Positions 24,490 through 34,715 of a DNA stretch of 64,000 nucleotides are shown here, piece by piece (within the stretch, counting starts at the first letter, position 1; every line of letters starts with the position of its first letter). The notes under the pieces were generated by a model, which saw nothing but the letters and a program-made list of their open reading frames with translations, had not been told where the DNA came from and ran no database searches. A program made the translations under genes and the position numbers. The stretch is from CAZICM01 sp964537685 (GTDB lineage: Bacteria > Myxococcota_A > Polyangia > Polyangiales > Polyangiaceae), in contig CAZICM010000035.1 of the NCBI GenBank assembly GCA_964537685.1, positions 1-64,000 of the forward strand, in the 5' to 3' direction.

Positions 24490-27400
24490 TTATGCCGGAA
24501 TAAAGAATCCCGGTCGTACGGTTGAGTTTTCGGCTTTTTCACCGATGAGAACTCTAAAATGAACGGAGCGCCCATGCGCTGAAATGAGTTGGATGTCAAT
24601 TTGATCGCCATGATCCGCTTCAATAGCATTTTTAAATTGAACCAGGGCCGATTCTCGTTGGCTTGGATGGATGTGCAAGCCGAGAAAACCTTCGCTTTGC
24701 CATTCTTCGGCGGAATAGCCGACAATCTTTTCGATTTGGGGGCCTACATAAAGGAATTTATTTGTTCTGCAATCGATTTCCCACGGAATGAGGCCATCCA
24801 TTTCTAGAAGCCTCGTGGCGCGGGCGGCGTTCTTTTGAAGCAGCTCTTCCGTTTGCTTTCGCTCGGCGTTTTCTTGGGTGAGCTCGTTGAATAGCTCCGT
24901 ATTTTGAAGCGATATGGTCGCGAGGAACTCCACAAGCGGTAAGCGCTTGGGTATAAAGGCGCCCTTGGCGAGCTGGTTCTCGAGATAGAGAATGCCTGCC
25001 ACGGCATTATTTCGAACGATAGGCAGGCATAGAATGGATTTAGGCTGGATGCGCGCGATGTATTCGTCGGATGAAAACATCGGGTTCATTACGGCATCGT
25101 TAAGAATGAGCTTTTCGCGGGTGCGGCGTACATAATTAATAGCGGAGAAGGGGATGACTGCCGCTGTGGGCAATGTGCCTTGCTCAGGGATTCTGACATC
25201 AATGCCATGATGTTCGGCGATACCTTCTGCGGCTATCGCCAGATGATCGCCAACAGGCAAGAGGAGGCAGCAGCGCTGTGCCCCCGAATGCTCAATCACG
25301 ATACGGGTGAGAGTCGTGATGAGCCGCTCTGGGGTGAGTTCGCTCGATAACGCTTGGGACGCCTTGACGGTGGTCATGGTGTCGAGCTGTTCGGTATTCG
25401 CAAGGGTGCGGCGCGACGGAGGAGGCTGGTCGGGATCTTGCGTGGATTCGAAGTGTTCTGGATACCGGCGAAGCAATTGATTAACTTTGCCGAGGGCGCC
25501 CCAGCGGGTATAGCAAGTCTTGGCCTCGTTCAGGTATGCGCGCGGTATCGTTGGGCCATAGCCTTCCTGAAGGTAGAAGTGGGCGGCCAGCTCGTTGGCG
25601 AGGGCCTCGTTATGAACGAAGAGGCTTTCACGGAATGCCTTTATTGCGCGGTCATACAGCTTGCCAGCGTCCTTGGCGCGCCCTTCGATACGGGCGATTT
25701 CCGCGGAAACAAGAAGGTATTTGCCCAGGAAATTGTCGGGGCAGTGCTCGGACCATTGGCCTAGTTTTCCCGCGTGCTGGCTGAGCGAGGCTTTGATATC
25801 TTGTTGCTTTGAGACGGATAAGTCAAAAAAACACGCGGCATAAGATAGTGCTGTAAAAAAGTGAAACTCAACGGACATGAGGGGTGCCAGGTTGCCAACA
25901 AGGTATTTTGCAGCCCTTGCCGAGGTTTCTGTTGCATCAATGAAATTGCCAGCGTAATAGTGCGCTTGGACATGCATGATATAGTAATAGATCAAAGGAT
26001 AGGGAATACCTTGCTGCAAGAGTCTCTGTTCGAAATCATTTTGATCAAAACTTTGGCCGTTCATCGTTCCAAAATAGTCCGTGAGCCCACGAAGGTTTTG
26101 AGCAAATTTTTGTATAGATACAAATATATCGGAAAGGAATCCGATCTTTGCAGTTGAATTTAGATAATCACATGCTGTTACGGTTCCCCGGTATATAACA
26201 TCGAGGGGATCTCCGCGGAAGAGCATAGCAATGACTAGATTACCGCTATTGAACGCTGCCGCGGTGGGGTCGCCCGCTTCCATCGCAGCACTTTGTCCTA
26301 TGCGGTTGTATTCAATATGCGTATTGATATGAGTTGTCCAAATCGATATCGCTGATGCGAAGAAGTTCGCAACTGTGCCTTTGGCAGCTAACAAGTTGTT
26401 TTTTTCTGCGAGGTCAAATCCAAGCTTGCCGAACCGGTATGCTTGTTGATATGCCTCGAGGGAGTCTACCAGCGCTTTCCCAAACATAGCATAGCCGGTT
26501 GCTGAGGAAGCGGTGTTCCCATACTGTATACTTGTTTTTACCATGCTGCAGACAACCAAGTCCGTTAGATTTGGATCTGTATAAAATGCTGGGTTGTATA
26601 GGGCCGTCAAGACGTTCATCAATGCGATTTTTTCAGGGTCCTGCATTTCTGGCAAGTTGATCAGTTCTTCAACGGTGCGATTACCGAGAGAGTTCAGGAC
26701 CTCGCGGAGACTGGAGCGTACATCCTCTGAATTTGGATGCGCGCTGGTATGGATGTCGAAAAGGCGAAGACATTCTATGCCAGCCTCAACACTTTGTGTC
26801 GGCTCGGCCTTCATTGTATGCATCTGAATTTTTATACAATATGCGGCCGACTTTTGTGTGATGGTTTCGGCGTGCTCAAGCAGGGTTTCACAGACCTTTT
26901 CCGTTGTGTCAAATTGGCCAGTGATACAGGAGCATTCGGCATACTCCATGTTAATTTCAAAGGCGCACCGGTATTCTTTCTGCCACCAGTCGGGACGGAG
27001 CAGGCTTACTCCTGCTGCTAGATATTTAACCGCTGAGCCATAGGCAGATGATGCCTTGGCTTTCCGGCCGGCTTGCAGGTTAAGGGCGATGACATCATAA
27101 CAATCCTGCTCTTCGGTGATCAGTGTAAGGCCATAATTTAAATGGTTTGTGATATCAAATACACGTTCGTCACGCTCCGATGGGGGTGTACTTGCGAGCA
27201 GCAGGCGCCCAATCTCTAGATGGACTCGGCTCCGCTCTTCTTCGGGTATGAGAAGGTATGCAGCCTGCTGAATGCGATCATGAAGGAACTTGTAGGTGCC
27301 TCCACGCCGGAGCATTAATCCTTCGCGGACAGCAGGCCGGATGTCTTGATGAATTATTTCTGCGGGTTTGGCGTATATGGTCGATAGAATTTCCATCTCG

Positions 27401-28968
27401 CTTTGATTGCCAACGCATGCTGCGATGCGCATTGCTGCCTGGGTTTCCTCAGGAAGTTTGCGCAGCTTGGAAACCATAAATTCAACAATATTATCTGTGA
27501 AGTTTCTGGCTTGTATGTCTGCCATACTCCAGCGCCACGCGGATTCCACAGCGTCAAACCGTATCAATTGTTCTTTGTAAAGCTCGCTGATGAACTGGAT
27601 GACAAAGAAGGGATTGCCATCTGTTTTGATACGAAGCAGCCGGGCCATTGAATCGGCGCGCTCGGGATGGCACCGGAATGTATCGGTAATGAATTCGGTG
27701 AGGTGCTCAAATGATAACGGGCCAAGTGTGATAGATGTAATCCGGACATGATCCTTTTTCATGTCATCGAGTGTTGCCGTAAGCGGATGCGCAGGGCTGA
27801 CCTCGTTATCTCGGTATGCACCGATAATGAAGAGGTATTGAGTTACAGCCTGCGCCAGCACTTGATGTAGGAGTTTAAGGCTCGCCAGGTCCGCCCACTG
27901 AAGATCGTCGAGGAATAATACGAGCGGATGTTCGCGCCTTGCAAAGACAGCAATGAATTTCTGAAAGACTTTTATGAATCTGGATTGCGCCTCGCTCGGA
28001 GGAAGAGGCGGGACAGCAGGCTGAGGTCCGAGGATGAGTTCGATTTGGGGCACAACATCAATGAGCAATTGCGCGTTCGCTCCCAAGGCTTTTTGAAGTT
28101 CATGCTTCCAAACCTCAAGGTTGCTCTCCGTGAGGATCTGGCGTACAAGCTCACGGAATGCCTGCGCAATTGTCAGGTAGGGAATGTCCCGCTTGTATTG
28201 TTCGAACTTGCCCGATACAAAAAAGCCGCGCTCGCGGGTGATAGGTTTTTGGACCTCCAAGACGACGGATGTCTTGCCAATGCCAGAATATCCCGTGACT
28301 AAAAATAGTTCGGGCAGGCCCGCGCCCACCGAGCGTTCAAATGAGGCGAGCAGAGCCGCGCATTCTTCGGTGCGTCCATACAGTTTGGATGGGAATTGCA
28401 ATTTATCCGAGGTGTCTCGCAATCCGAGCGGAAAGGGTTCGATCGTTCCCGTTACCTCGTATTCAGCTAGGCATCGCTTCAGGTCAATTTCAAGGCCGCG
28501 CGCGCTTTGATACCGCTCGTCCGCGAGCTTAGCGAGCAATTTCATGATAACGTTGGATAATCCTTCAGGAACATCCGGCGCCGCTTCGGTCAGTGGGCGG
28601 GGCGGGCGTGCAATATGACAGTGTACCCAACCTACAGGATCATTGGCTTGAAATGGATAGGTTTCGGCGAGCATCTCGTAGAAAACAATACCGAGTGAAT
28701 ACAGATCCGTTCTGTGATCCACGGGACGATTCATTCGTCCGGTTTGTTCGGGAGAGATGTAGGGAAGCGCCGCCGTTGGAAGGGAGTCGTTGCCTTGTTC
28801 CCCGACCACGTTTTCAGTCGGGACATTTGCAAAGGTGACTTCGGCGCCGTCGTCGGGAATGACAATATTGCTTGGCCGGATATTGTGATGAACCGTGCCG
28901 TCCTGATGGAGCTTTGCCAGCGCGCTCGCGGTTCGAACGGCGACCCTCAGGAATTGACTTATGTCCAT
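24490..28968 (-). CDS. Pseudokinase/AAA ATPase/GAF/PAS regulator, truncated at both ends relative to family
   Basis: This 1492-residue member of the kinase-ATPase-sensor family is common in myxobacteria and cyanobacteria. From the start at 28968 (MDISQFLRVAV) it begins inside a Ser/Thr kinase domain: the Gly loop and ATP-lysine lobe are absent. The catalytic loop reads TVHHNIRPSN (H27, N29), so the HRD aspartate is missing, and VTFANVP stands where DFG belongs. The activation-segment and C-lobe blocks (YISPEQTGRMNR, HRTDLYSLGIVFYEML) remain. Next come an AAA ATPase with Walker A GYSGIGKTS (226-234) and LFLDDLQWAD, a long helical repeat region, a GAF domain and a PAS domain. The protein stops just after PAS (VRPGFFIPA), where relatives continue into a histidine kinase. 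A start at 29091 adds 41 unconvincing residues. It lies downstream of the PKS on the same strand. Confidence 0.75.
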   Translation of the reverse strand: MDISQFLRVAVRTASALAKLHQDGTVHHNIRPSNIVIPDDGAEVTFANVPTENVVGEQGNDSLPTAALPYISPEQTGRMNRPVDHRTDLYSLGIVFYEMLAETYPFQANDPVGWVHCHIARPPRPLTEAAPDVPEGLSNVIMKLLAKLADERYQSARGLEIDLKRCLAEYEVTGTIEPFPLGLRDTSDKLQFPSKLYGRTEECAALLASFERSVGAGLPELFLVTGYSGIGKTSVVLEVQKPITRERGFFVSGKFEQYKRDIPYLTIAQAFRELVRQILTESNLEVWKHELQKALGANAQLLIDVVPQIELILGPQPAVPPLPPSEAQSRFIKVFQKFIAVFARREHPLVLFLDDLQWADLASLKLLHQVLAQAVTQYLFIIGAYRDNEVSPAHPLTATLDDMKKDHVRITSITLGPLSFEHLTEFITDTFRCHPERADSMARLLRIKTDGNPFFVIQFISELYKEQLIRFDAVESAWRWSMADIQARNFTDNIVEFMVSKLRKLPEETQAAMRIAACVGNQSEMEILSTIYAKPAEIIHQDIRPAVREGLMLRRGGTYKFLHDRIQQAAYLLIPEEERSRVHLEIGRLLLASTPPSERDERVFDITNHLNYGLTLITEEQDCYDVIALNLQAGRKAKASSAYGSAVKYLAAGVSLLRPDWWQKEYRCAFEINMEYAECSCITGQFDTTEKVCETLLEHAETITQKSAAYCIKIQMHTMKAEPTQSVEAGIECLRLFDIHTSAHPNSEDVRSSLREVLNSLGNRTVEELINLPEMQDPEKIALMNVLTALYNPAFYTDPNLTDLVVCSMVKTSIQYGNTASSATGYAMFGKALVDSLEAYQQAYRFGKLGFDLAEKNNLLAAKGTVANFFASAISIWTTHINTHIEYNRIGQSAAMEAGDPTAAAFNSGNLVIAMLFRGDPLDVIYRGTVTACDYLNSTAKIGFLSDIFVSIQKFAQNLRGLTDYFGTMNGQSFDQNDFEQRLLQQGIPYPLIYYYIMHVQAHYYAGNFIDATETSARAAKYLVGNLAPLMSVEFHFFTALSYAACFFDLSVSKQQDIKASLSQHAGKLGQWSEHCPDNFLGKYLLVSAEIARIEGRAKDAGKLYDRAIKAFRESLFVHNEALANELAAHFYLQEGYGPTIPRAYLNEAKTCYTRWGALGKVNQLLRRYPEHFESTQDPDQPPPSRRTLANTEQLDTMTTVKASQALSSELTPERLITTLTRIVIEHSGAQRCCLLLPVGDHLAIAAEGIAEHHGIDVRIPEQGTLPTAAVIPFSAINYVRRTREKLILNDAVMNPMFSSDEYIARIQPKSILCLPIVRNNAVAGILYLENQLAKGAFIPKRLPLVEFLATISLQNTELFNELTQENAERKQTEELLQKNAARATRLLEMDGLIPWEIDCRTNKFLYVGPQIEKIVGYSAEEWQSEGFLGLHIHPSQRESALVQFKNAIEADHGDQIDIQLISAHGRSVHFRVLIGEKAENSTVRPGFFIPA

Positions 28969-29201
28969 GCGAAGTTCCGTGCTCTCTTGGCGTGAAAAGG
29001 AGGCCCCAACTCCATTGGTCGACCGGCTGCCCAACCCCTCAGCAGGTGCGCACACACCGCTGCTCGATAGTCGTGGCCCCCAGACCACCAAATACGGTGA
29101 GTATATTCATGTTAGCGGTAGATCGTTCGCTCCGTCAACAGTGTACTTGCCGGCCGCGCAAAGTAGCAAGGTTGGCGAATGATGCGCGGAGAAGTGCCGC
29201 T
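28969..29201 (-). other. Non-coding remnant region between PKS stop and pseudokinase start
   Basis: These 233 bp lie between the PKS stop and the first reliable codon of the pseudokinase. I read all minus-strand frames: one short frame (MNILTVFGG, 23 codons) ends at a stop, and no frame encodes a Gly loop or ATP-lysine segment. The missing kinase lobe therefore is not hidden by a simple frameshift; it has been deleted or replaced. A promoter for the downstream gene could lie here. Confidence 0.5.
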
Positions 29202-32200
29202 TTATGTTGTGCTCGTCGTGTAAAGACTCTTTTTAATGTGCTCGGCAAGCCGCTCCGCGATGAATTCAACATTGGGCTTTAGATTCATGGTGATGTGATT
29301 TCCGGGCGCCTCGTACAGCGTGAGGCCGCCCGATGCGAGGTCGATCCAGCCTCGCTCAGGGGTTGTCGCGTTGTAGCCGTCTGGCTCGCTCGCGCGGAAA
29401 AAGACGATGTGGCCTCGATAAGGCTTGGGCTTGTAATCGAGCATGGCCTGGCTGTTCATGTTGAAGAGATGCAGAAAATGCCTCATTTGGACCAAGGCGA
29501 GTTCGGGGAGCATACGTTTCGCGATGCCGCTCTGTCTTAAGAAATAGAGAAGCTGATCATCGGGCGACAATTGTTGAATTCGCATGGACGGAACAGGAAG
29601 GTCATCGCCAACACCTAGCAAATAGGCCAGGATATCAGCGTCCCGCTCCAATTTCCGGGTGGGCATGTAGCCGGGGCTTGGCGAATCGAGCATCGTCAAT
29701 AGGGCAGCGCGTTCTCCAATTCGATCAATATGTTGTGCAATTTCATAAGCAATGATGCCGCCAAAGGATGATCCACCTAAAAGGTATGGGCCTTGTGGCT
29801 GAACCGATTGTATTGCTTCCAAATAAAGAGAAGCCATTTCTTCAACCGTAGTCAATGCTTTTGATTTGCCGTCAATCCCCTGGGCTTGGATGCCAAATAC
29901 CGTTTGCGCATGCGGCAAACATGCCGCGAGATCTCTGTAGAGGTACACATGGCCGCCTACCGGATGGATCAAAAACAGAGGATTGGCCGCGCCGCCGCTT
30001 TTAATCTTAACGAGAATGGAGGGAAGCGATCGGGGCAGGCGTCTTCGCGAGTGGGAAATGGATGAAGGCATGTCCGCGCGTGCGGCGAGATCCATCAATT
30101 CTGCGATGGTGGGAGCCGTCAATAGGCTGTGAGCAGGCAAATCAACTTTGGTGACTTCACGAAGCCTGGCAATGACCTGCACAGCCATTAAAGAATCACC
30201 GCCTAATTCGAAAAAATTGTCGTAAATGCCGACGCGCTCAATACCCAGAAGTTTTTGCCATGTGTCCGCGATACTTTGTTCAGTTGGATTTCTCGGGGCG
30301 ATGAACTCATTTGCCAATTTGGGTCTTGGATGAATCGATTTCGGAATGGAGTCTTCCATTCGTGAATAGGTAGAGCGGGAACCGCTGTCGTCCGCGGGTT
30401 CTTTGGAAGAGGTGAGAGCTTTTTTCGCAGCCTCTTGCCCAAGGCGATGATGCAGGTCTTGCTTGGACACAATGATCTGGGTCTGCTCCATTGAAATAAG
30501 ATCAAAAACAGCCAGCCCTTCCGCAGGCGATAGGTAATCGCCCAATTCTTTTATTACGCTTCCCACAGCGCTCAGACTGCTGCTCTTGCCATCCTCTCTT
30601 GTGGTGTCTGCCTGTTTGCGAATGTAGTCGGCGGCCATGCCAATTTCGAGCCATCCATCCCAATTGATAGATATAACGGTTGTTTCTGTGCTGCGCTCAG
30701 ACTGCTGCAATGCAAAGGCATCGAGAAACGCATTGGCTGCGCAATAGTCGGATCGACCAAATCCTCCAAAAATCGAGGCAAGTGATGAGAAGTAAATCAC
30801 GGTGGTGGGCGGGTTGGGGCGCAGAATTTCGTCCAATATGATAGTGCCGTGCACTTTGGCGGAAAGATTGCTTTCGGCGCGGGAAATAGATTTTCTTTGG
30901 ATCATGCCAAGAGATGGTTCGCCCGCCGCGTGGATCAGAATATCAATCTTTTTAAATTGTAATTGAATTCTATAAATTAGTTCATGCATCTGCCTCTGAT
31001 CGGCAACGTTTGCATTGGCGATCATTATGGTTGAGCCAAGGCTTTCAATGGCTAGAATCTTACGGATTTTTTCTTGATTGCGTCGTGTCAGCCCCGAGGC
31101 TTCGCGGTTTGGGTCCGCCGATAGGATGTCGCTCCATTCATGCCGTGGGGGAATAGGCGTCCGTCCCACCAGAACAAATTGAAATACACTCTTTTTGGCC
31201 AGGTGTTCGGCCACGGCAAGGCCGAGGCCACCCAGTCCTCCGGTGATCAGGCATACGCCGTCTTTGGCTATGTCCGGCCAAGGCATTGGATTGGATAATT
31301 CTCTGTTCAACGGCTCAAAGGTCTGAATCCAGCGGGTGCCGCCCCGATAGGCGACAACAGGCTCCAGACGTTCAAGTAGCATCTCCGAATAAAGAGCCTG
31401 ATATAAACGGCGCTCTTCAGGGCTTCCGCGGCCCGGAATAGAGATATCAATGCTGGAGCAGAAGATATTTTGAAATTCCTTGGGTATAACACGGCACGGT
31501 CCCAGAGCCGTTGCCTTCTCGGGGAAGAGGAGTTCGCCATCGGCAACTTTTTGCATTCCGTTCGTTACGACGGCTATATTGATAGGATCAACAATCCGGA
31601 GTCTTCCAATCGTTTGGGCGATCAGCGTAAGGCTTATGAAACCGAGGGTTGTGAGTTCCGCGAGTCTTTCGAGAGGCGGTTTGGGATTCTTCTCCGCGGT
31701 TACACCCCAAAAATGAGCAATCGTTTTTGGTAGGCGTCCCTGGGATATTAGGTCATTGAACACCGCGTAGTAATCTTCGGGCTTGCGCGGATCAATTTGA
31801 TAGTGATGGTCGCTTTCTTTTAGAAATCGGCTGCCTCTTTTGACAAGAGTGGCGAAATGGCCATTTTGCGCGAGGGTGCGAACAATACCATCGGCGATGC
31901 CCAGTTCGTCACAAAACACAAGAAAATTTCTTGGCGTTGCTTCGCGGTGTTTTGAAGGTGATATGCTTTGCTTCCAGCACGGCACATAGAGCCAGTGTTC
32001 GGGTTTGGAACGATCGCGGGCAGGCTCGCCATGGCGAGCAGTGCTCTCTTGTGCGGCCGGTGGGTCAATCCAATAGCGTTGTCTCTCAAATGGATATGTT
32101 GGCAGTGGCACGCGCCTGCGCTGCTCGTGAGCATAAAAGCCAAACCAATTCACTTGAAATCCGGCTAGCCACATCCGGCCCAGCGCATTTAAAATAAAGC

Positions 32201-34715
32201 CGACGTCGGACTGCTGTTCATAAGGGTGACGTAATGATGAAACGGTGAGCACTTTTGATGTTTTGCCCGAATGCTGCTTGACGAATGTGCTCAGCGTGCG
32301 GCCAGGGCCCACTTCAAGAAAGATGCGGCTGGGATCTTTCATCAACTGCTGAATCCCTTGAGAAAACAGTACAGGTTTTCTGAGATGCTCCGCCCAATAC
32401 GATGGAGATGTAGCTTGGGCTTCGGTGATCCATGTGCCCGTTACATTAGAAATAAAAGGTATTTGCGGGGCTTGTAAGGGAACGTCGGCTACCAAGCGGG
32501 TGAAAGGCTTCAGGATTGGATCCATCATTGATGAATGAAATGCATGGGAGGTTTGCAGTTTCTGGCACTCAATTCCTTCGGTTTCTAGCTCATCCTGAAA
32601 GGATTCAATCGATGGGATTGGTCCGGCAAATACGCACAGGGAGGGCGCATTAATCGTCGCAATCGTGCAATCGGCGGGCACCAGATGCTGCACGTCTTTT
32701 TCAACGGCCGAGACAGCAAGCATTGCTCCCACTGGCATTGATTGCATTAATTGGCTGCGCGCGGCCACCAAGGCCAAGGCGTCGCCCACTGTGAGTACGC
32801 CCGAGATACAGGCCGCGACATATTCGCCGATGCTATGTCCAATGAGAGCGGCTGGCTGTACGCCCCAGCTCATCCATAGCTTGGCCAGCGCATATTCAAG
32901 CGCAAATAAGGCAGGCTGTGTGATAGCCGTTTGCTTTAATTGCTCGCTCGCTTGATTGAGATCGCCTTCCGGCGGATAGAGAATTTGGCGTATATCGATA
33001 CCATTGGCCGCCATAAGCGCGCTTGCGCAATCATCGAGTTCGGCGCGGAAAACAGGCTCGCATTCATAAAGTTCGCGGCCCATATTCACATATTGGGAAC
33101 CTTGCCCTGAAAACATAAAGATGACAGGCCGGTTGTTTTCCTCCTGCTCTTCGGTGAACACGCGCCTCGTCCCAAGTGTGGTGAACGTGATGGCTGCGTC
33201 ATCGTGGTCTTGGCAGACGAGCATTCTTCGGTGGTTGAAGACTTTGCGGCCAACGTGAAGCGTATAGGCAATATCGGCAATATTTTGGGATGGATTTGCA
33301 TTGAGATGTTCAATGAGATTGGCGGTCATCGTGTCCAATGCCGTACGCGTTTTGGCCGACAAAAGAAGGAGATGCCATGGCCGGGTGGGGCCCGATGCGG
33401 GCAGCTCCGGCGCTTCTTCAAGAACAGCATGAGCGTTGGTGCCGCCCATTCCAAAGGAGCTAACACCTGCGCGCCTCGGGTGATCACCGCGGTTCCAATC
33501 TTTTAGAGTTGTACTCACAAAGAATGGACTGTTCTCAAAATCGATTTGGGGGTTTGGCGTTTTGAAGTGAAGACTAGGCGGGATTTGGGCATGGTGCAGG
33601 GAAAGTGTGGCTTTGATGAGGCCGGCGACCCCCGCGGCTGCGTCGAGATGCCCTATATTTGATTTGACGGAGCCAATTGCACAGAATTGCCTTTTTTGTG
33701 TTGACGTGCGGAATGCTTTTGTGAGGGCAGCAATTTCAATAGGATCACCGAGAGAGGTGCCTGTGCCGTGTGCCTCAATTAATTCAATCGTTCCGGCAGA
33801 AATATCTGCGACGGCCATTGCATGGGAGATGACGTCGGCCTGGCCATCGATACTTGGGGCGGTATATCCGATTTTATTGGATCCATCATTGTTGATAGCT
33901 GTGCCCTGGATGGTTGCATAAATATGATCTCCATCCGTGAGGGCGTCACTCAGACGCTTGAGGGCCACAATCCCCGCGCCATTTCCACCAATGGTGCCAG
34001 TTGAAGCTGCATCAAAAGGTCTACAATGGCCATCCGACGAAAAAATCATTCCCTCGCGGTGGAAAAAGCCCGCAATTTGGGGAAAGTGACATGCAATTCC
34101 ACCTGCCAAGGCGATATCACACTGAAAATTAAGCAGACTCTGACAGGCGATGTGTACCGCCACGAGGGATGTCGAGCATGCTGTCTGGATTGAAATACTA
34201 GGACCTTTGAGGTTCAGCGCATAGGATGTACGCGTTGCAAGGAAATCGGAAAGGTTTAGTATGTATGCTTGATAGCCGATTGACTTTCGAAACGTTGCAT
34301 TGGGATGTATATGATGAAGATAATACGTTTCGCTGCTGCTGGCTCCCCCAAATACACCTATCAGTCCCGGGAATGACGATGGTTCGTATCCCGCCAATTC
34401 AAGGGTTTCCCACGCGCATTCAAGGAATAGCCGGTGCTGGGGATCCATAACCTCGACTTCGCGCGGGTTGAATCCGAAAAACGACGCATCAAATAAATCT
34501 ATGTCTTGTATTAGCGCTGCCGCTTTGACATAGCTGGGATCTTGTAGTGTCTCGTTATCGACACCGGCTGCCCGGAGTGTATCCTCTGAGAAGAACGTAA
34601 TCGATTCAGTACCGTTTTTGAGGTTGTTCCAGAACTCGCTGGAGTTCCGGGCCCCAGGAACGCGGAGCGAAAGACCAATAATAGCTATCTTGCCGCTGAT
34701 ATCAGGTTCGCTCAT
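29202..34715 (-). CDS. Type I polyketide synthase module, KS-AT-KR-ACP-TE
   Basis: This 1837-residue single-module PKS adds one extender unit and releases the product. KS: Cys180 (QTACSTSL), His316 (EAHGTGT), His356 (KSNIGHLDAA). AT: FSGQGSQ, Ser628 in GHSIGEYVAA, and HAFH at 724-727, the pattern of malonyl-CoA-specific domains. No DH or ER is present. KR: TGGLGGLG at 1158-1165, Ser near 1311 and Tyr1324 in RSDYCAANAF; the LDD motif is absent (HAAGEPSLGMI). ACP: Ser1508 in ELGGDSLM. TE: Ser1650 in GGSSFGG, Asp1677, and a late His in GNHITM. The start at 34715 overlaps the NRPS stop as ATGA behind GAGGAG, so the two proteins are coupled and act in series. Confidence 0.93.
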   Translation of the reverse strand: MSEPDISGKIAIIGLSLRVPGARNSSEFWNNLKNGTESITFFSEDTLRAAGVDNETLQDPSYVKAAALIQDIDLFDASFFGFNPREVEVMDPQHRLFLECAWETLELAGYEPSSFPGLIGVFGGASSSETYYLHHIHPNATFRKSIGYQAYILNLSDFLATRTSYALNLKGPSISIQTACSTSLVAVHIACQSLLNFQCDIALAGGIACHFPQIAGFFHREGMIFSSDGHCRPFDAASTGTIGGNGAGIVALKRLSDALTDGDHIYATIQGTAINNDGSNKIGYTAPSIDGQADVISHAMAVADISAGTIELIEAHGTGTSLGDPIEIAALTKAFRTSTQKRQFCAIGSVKSNIGHLDAAAGVAGLIKATLSLHHAQIPPSLHFKTPNPQIDFENSPFFVSTTLKDWNRGDHPRRAGVSSFGMGGTNAHAVLEEAPELPASGPTRPWHLLLLSAKTRTALDTMTANLIEHLNANPSQNIADIAYTLHVGRKVFNHRRMLVCQDHDDAAITFTTLGTRRVFTEEQEENNRPVIFMFSGQGSQYVNMGRELYECEPVFRAELDDCASALMAANGIDIRQILYPPEGDLNQASEQLKQTAITQPALFALEYALAKLWMSWGVQPAALIGHSIGEYVAACISGVLTVGDALALVAARSQLMQSMPVGAMLAVSAVEKDVQHLVPADCTIATINAPSLCVFAGPIPSIESFQDELETEGIECQKLQTSHAFHSSMMDPILKPFTRLVADVPLQAPQIPFISNVTGTWITEAQATSPSYWAEHLRKPVLFSQGIQQLMKDPSRIFLEVGPGRTLSTFVKQHSGKTSKVLTVSSLRHPYEQQSDVGFILNALGRMWLAGFQVNWFGFYAHEQRRRVPLPTYPFERQRYWIDPPAAQESTARHGEPARDRSKPEHWLYVPCWKQSISPSKHREATPRNFLVFCDELGIADGIVRTLAQNGHFATLVKRGSRFLKESDHHYQIDPRKPEDYYAVFNDLISQGRLPKTIAHFWGVTAEKNPKPPLERLAELTTLGFISLTLIAQTIGRLRIVDPINIAVVTNGMQKVADGELLFPEKATALGPCRVIPKEFQNIFCSSIDISIPGRGSPEERRLYQALYSEMLLERLEPVVAYRGGTRWIQTFEPLNRELSNPMPWPDIAKDGVCLITGGLGGLGLAVAEHLAKKSVFQFVLVGRTPIPPRHEWSDILSADPNREASGLTRRNQEKIRKILAIESLGSTIMIANANVADQRQMHELIYRIQLQFKKIDILIHAAGEPSLGMIQRKSISRAESNLSAKVHGTIILDEILRPNPPTTVIYFSSLASIFGGFGRSDYCAANAFLDAFALQQSERSTETTVISINWDGWLEIGMAADYIRKQADTTREDGKSSSLSAVGSVIKELGDYLSPAEGLAVFDLISMEQTQIIVSKQDLHHRLGQEAAKKALTSSKEPADDSGSRSTYSRMEDSIPKSIHPRPKLANEFIAPRNPTEQSIADTWQKLLGIERVGIYDNFFELGGDSLMAVQVIARLREVTKVDLPAHSLLTAPTIAELMDLAARADMPSSISHSRRRLPRSLPSILVKIKSGGAANPLFLIHPVGGHVYLYRDLAACLPHAQTVFGIQAQGIDGKSKALTTVEEMASLYLEAIQSVQPQGPYLLGGSSFGGIIAYEIAQHIDRIGERAALLTMLDSPSPGYMPTRKLERDADILAYLLGVGDDLPVPSMRIQQLSPDDQLLYFLRQSGIAKRMLPELALVQMRHFLHLFNMNSQAMLDYKPKPYRGHIVFFRASEPDGYNATTPERGWIDLASGGLTLYEAPGNHITMNLKPNVEFIAERLAEHIKKSLYTTSTT

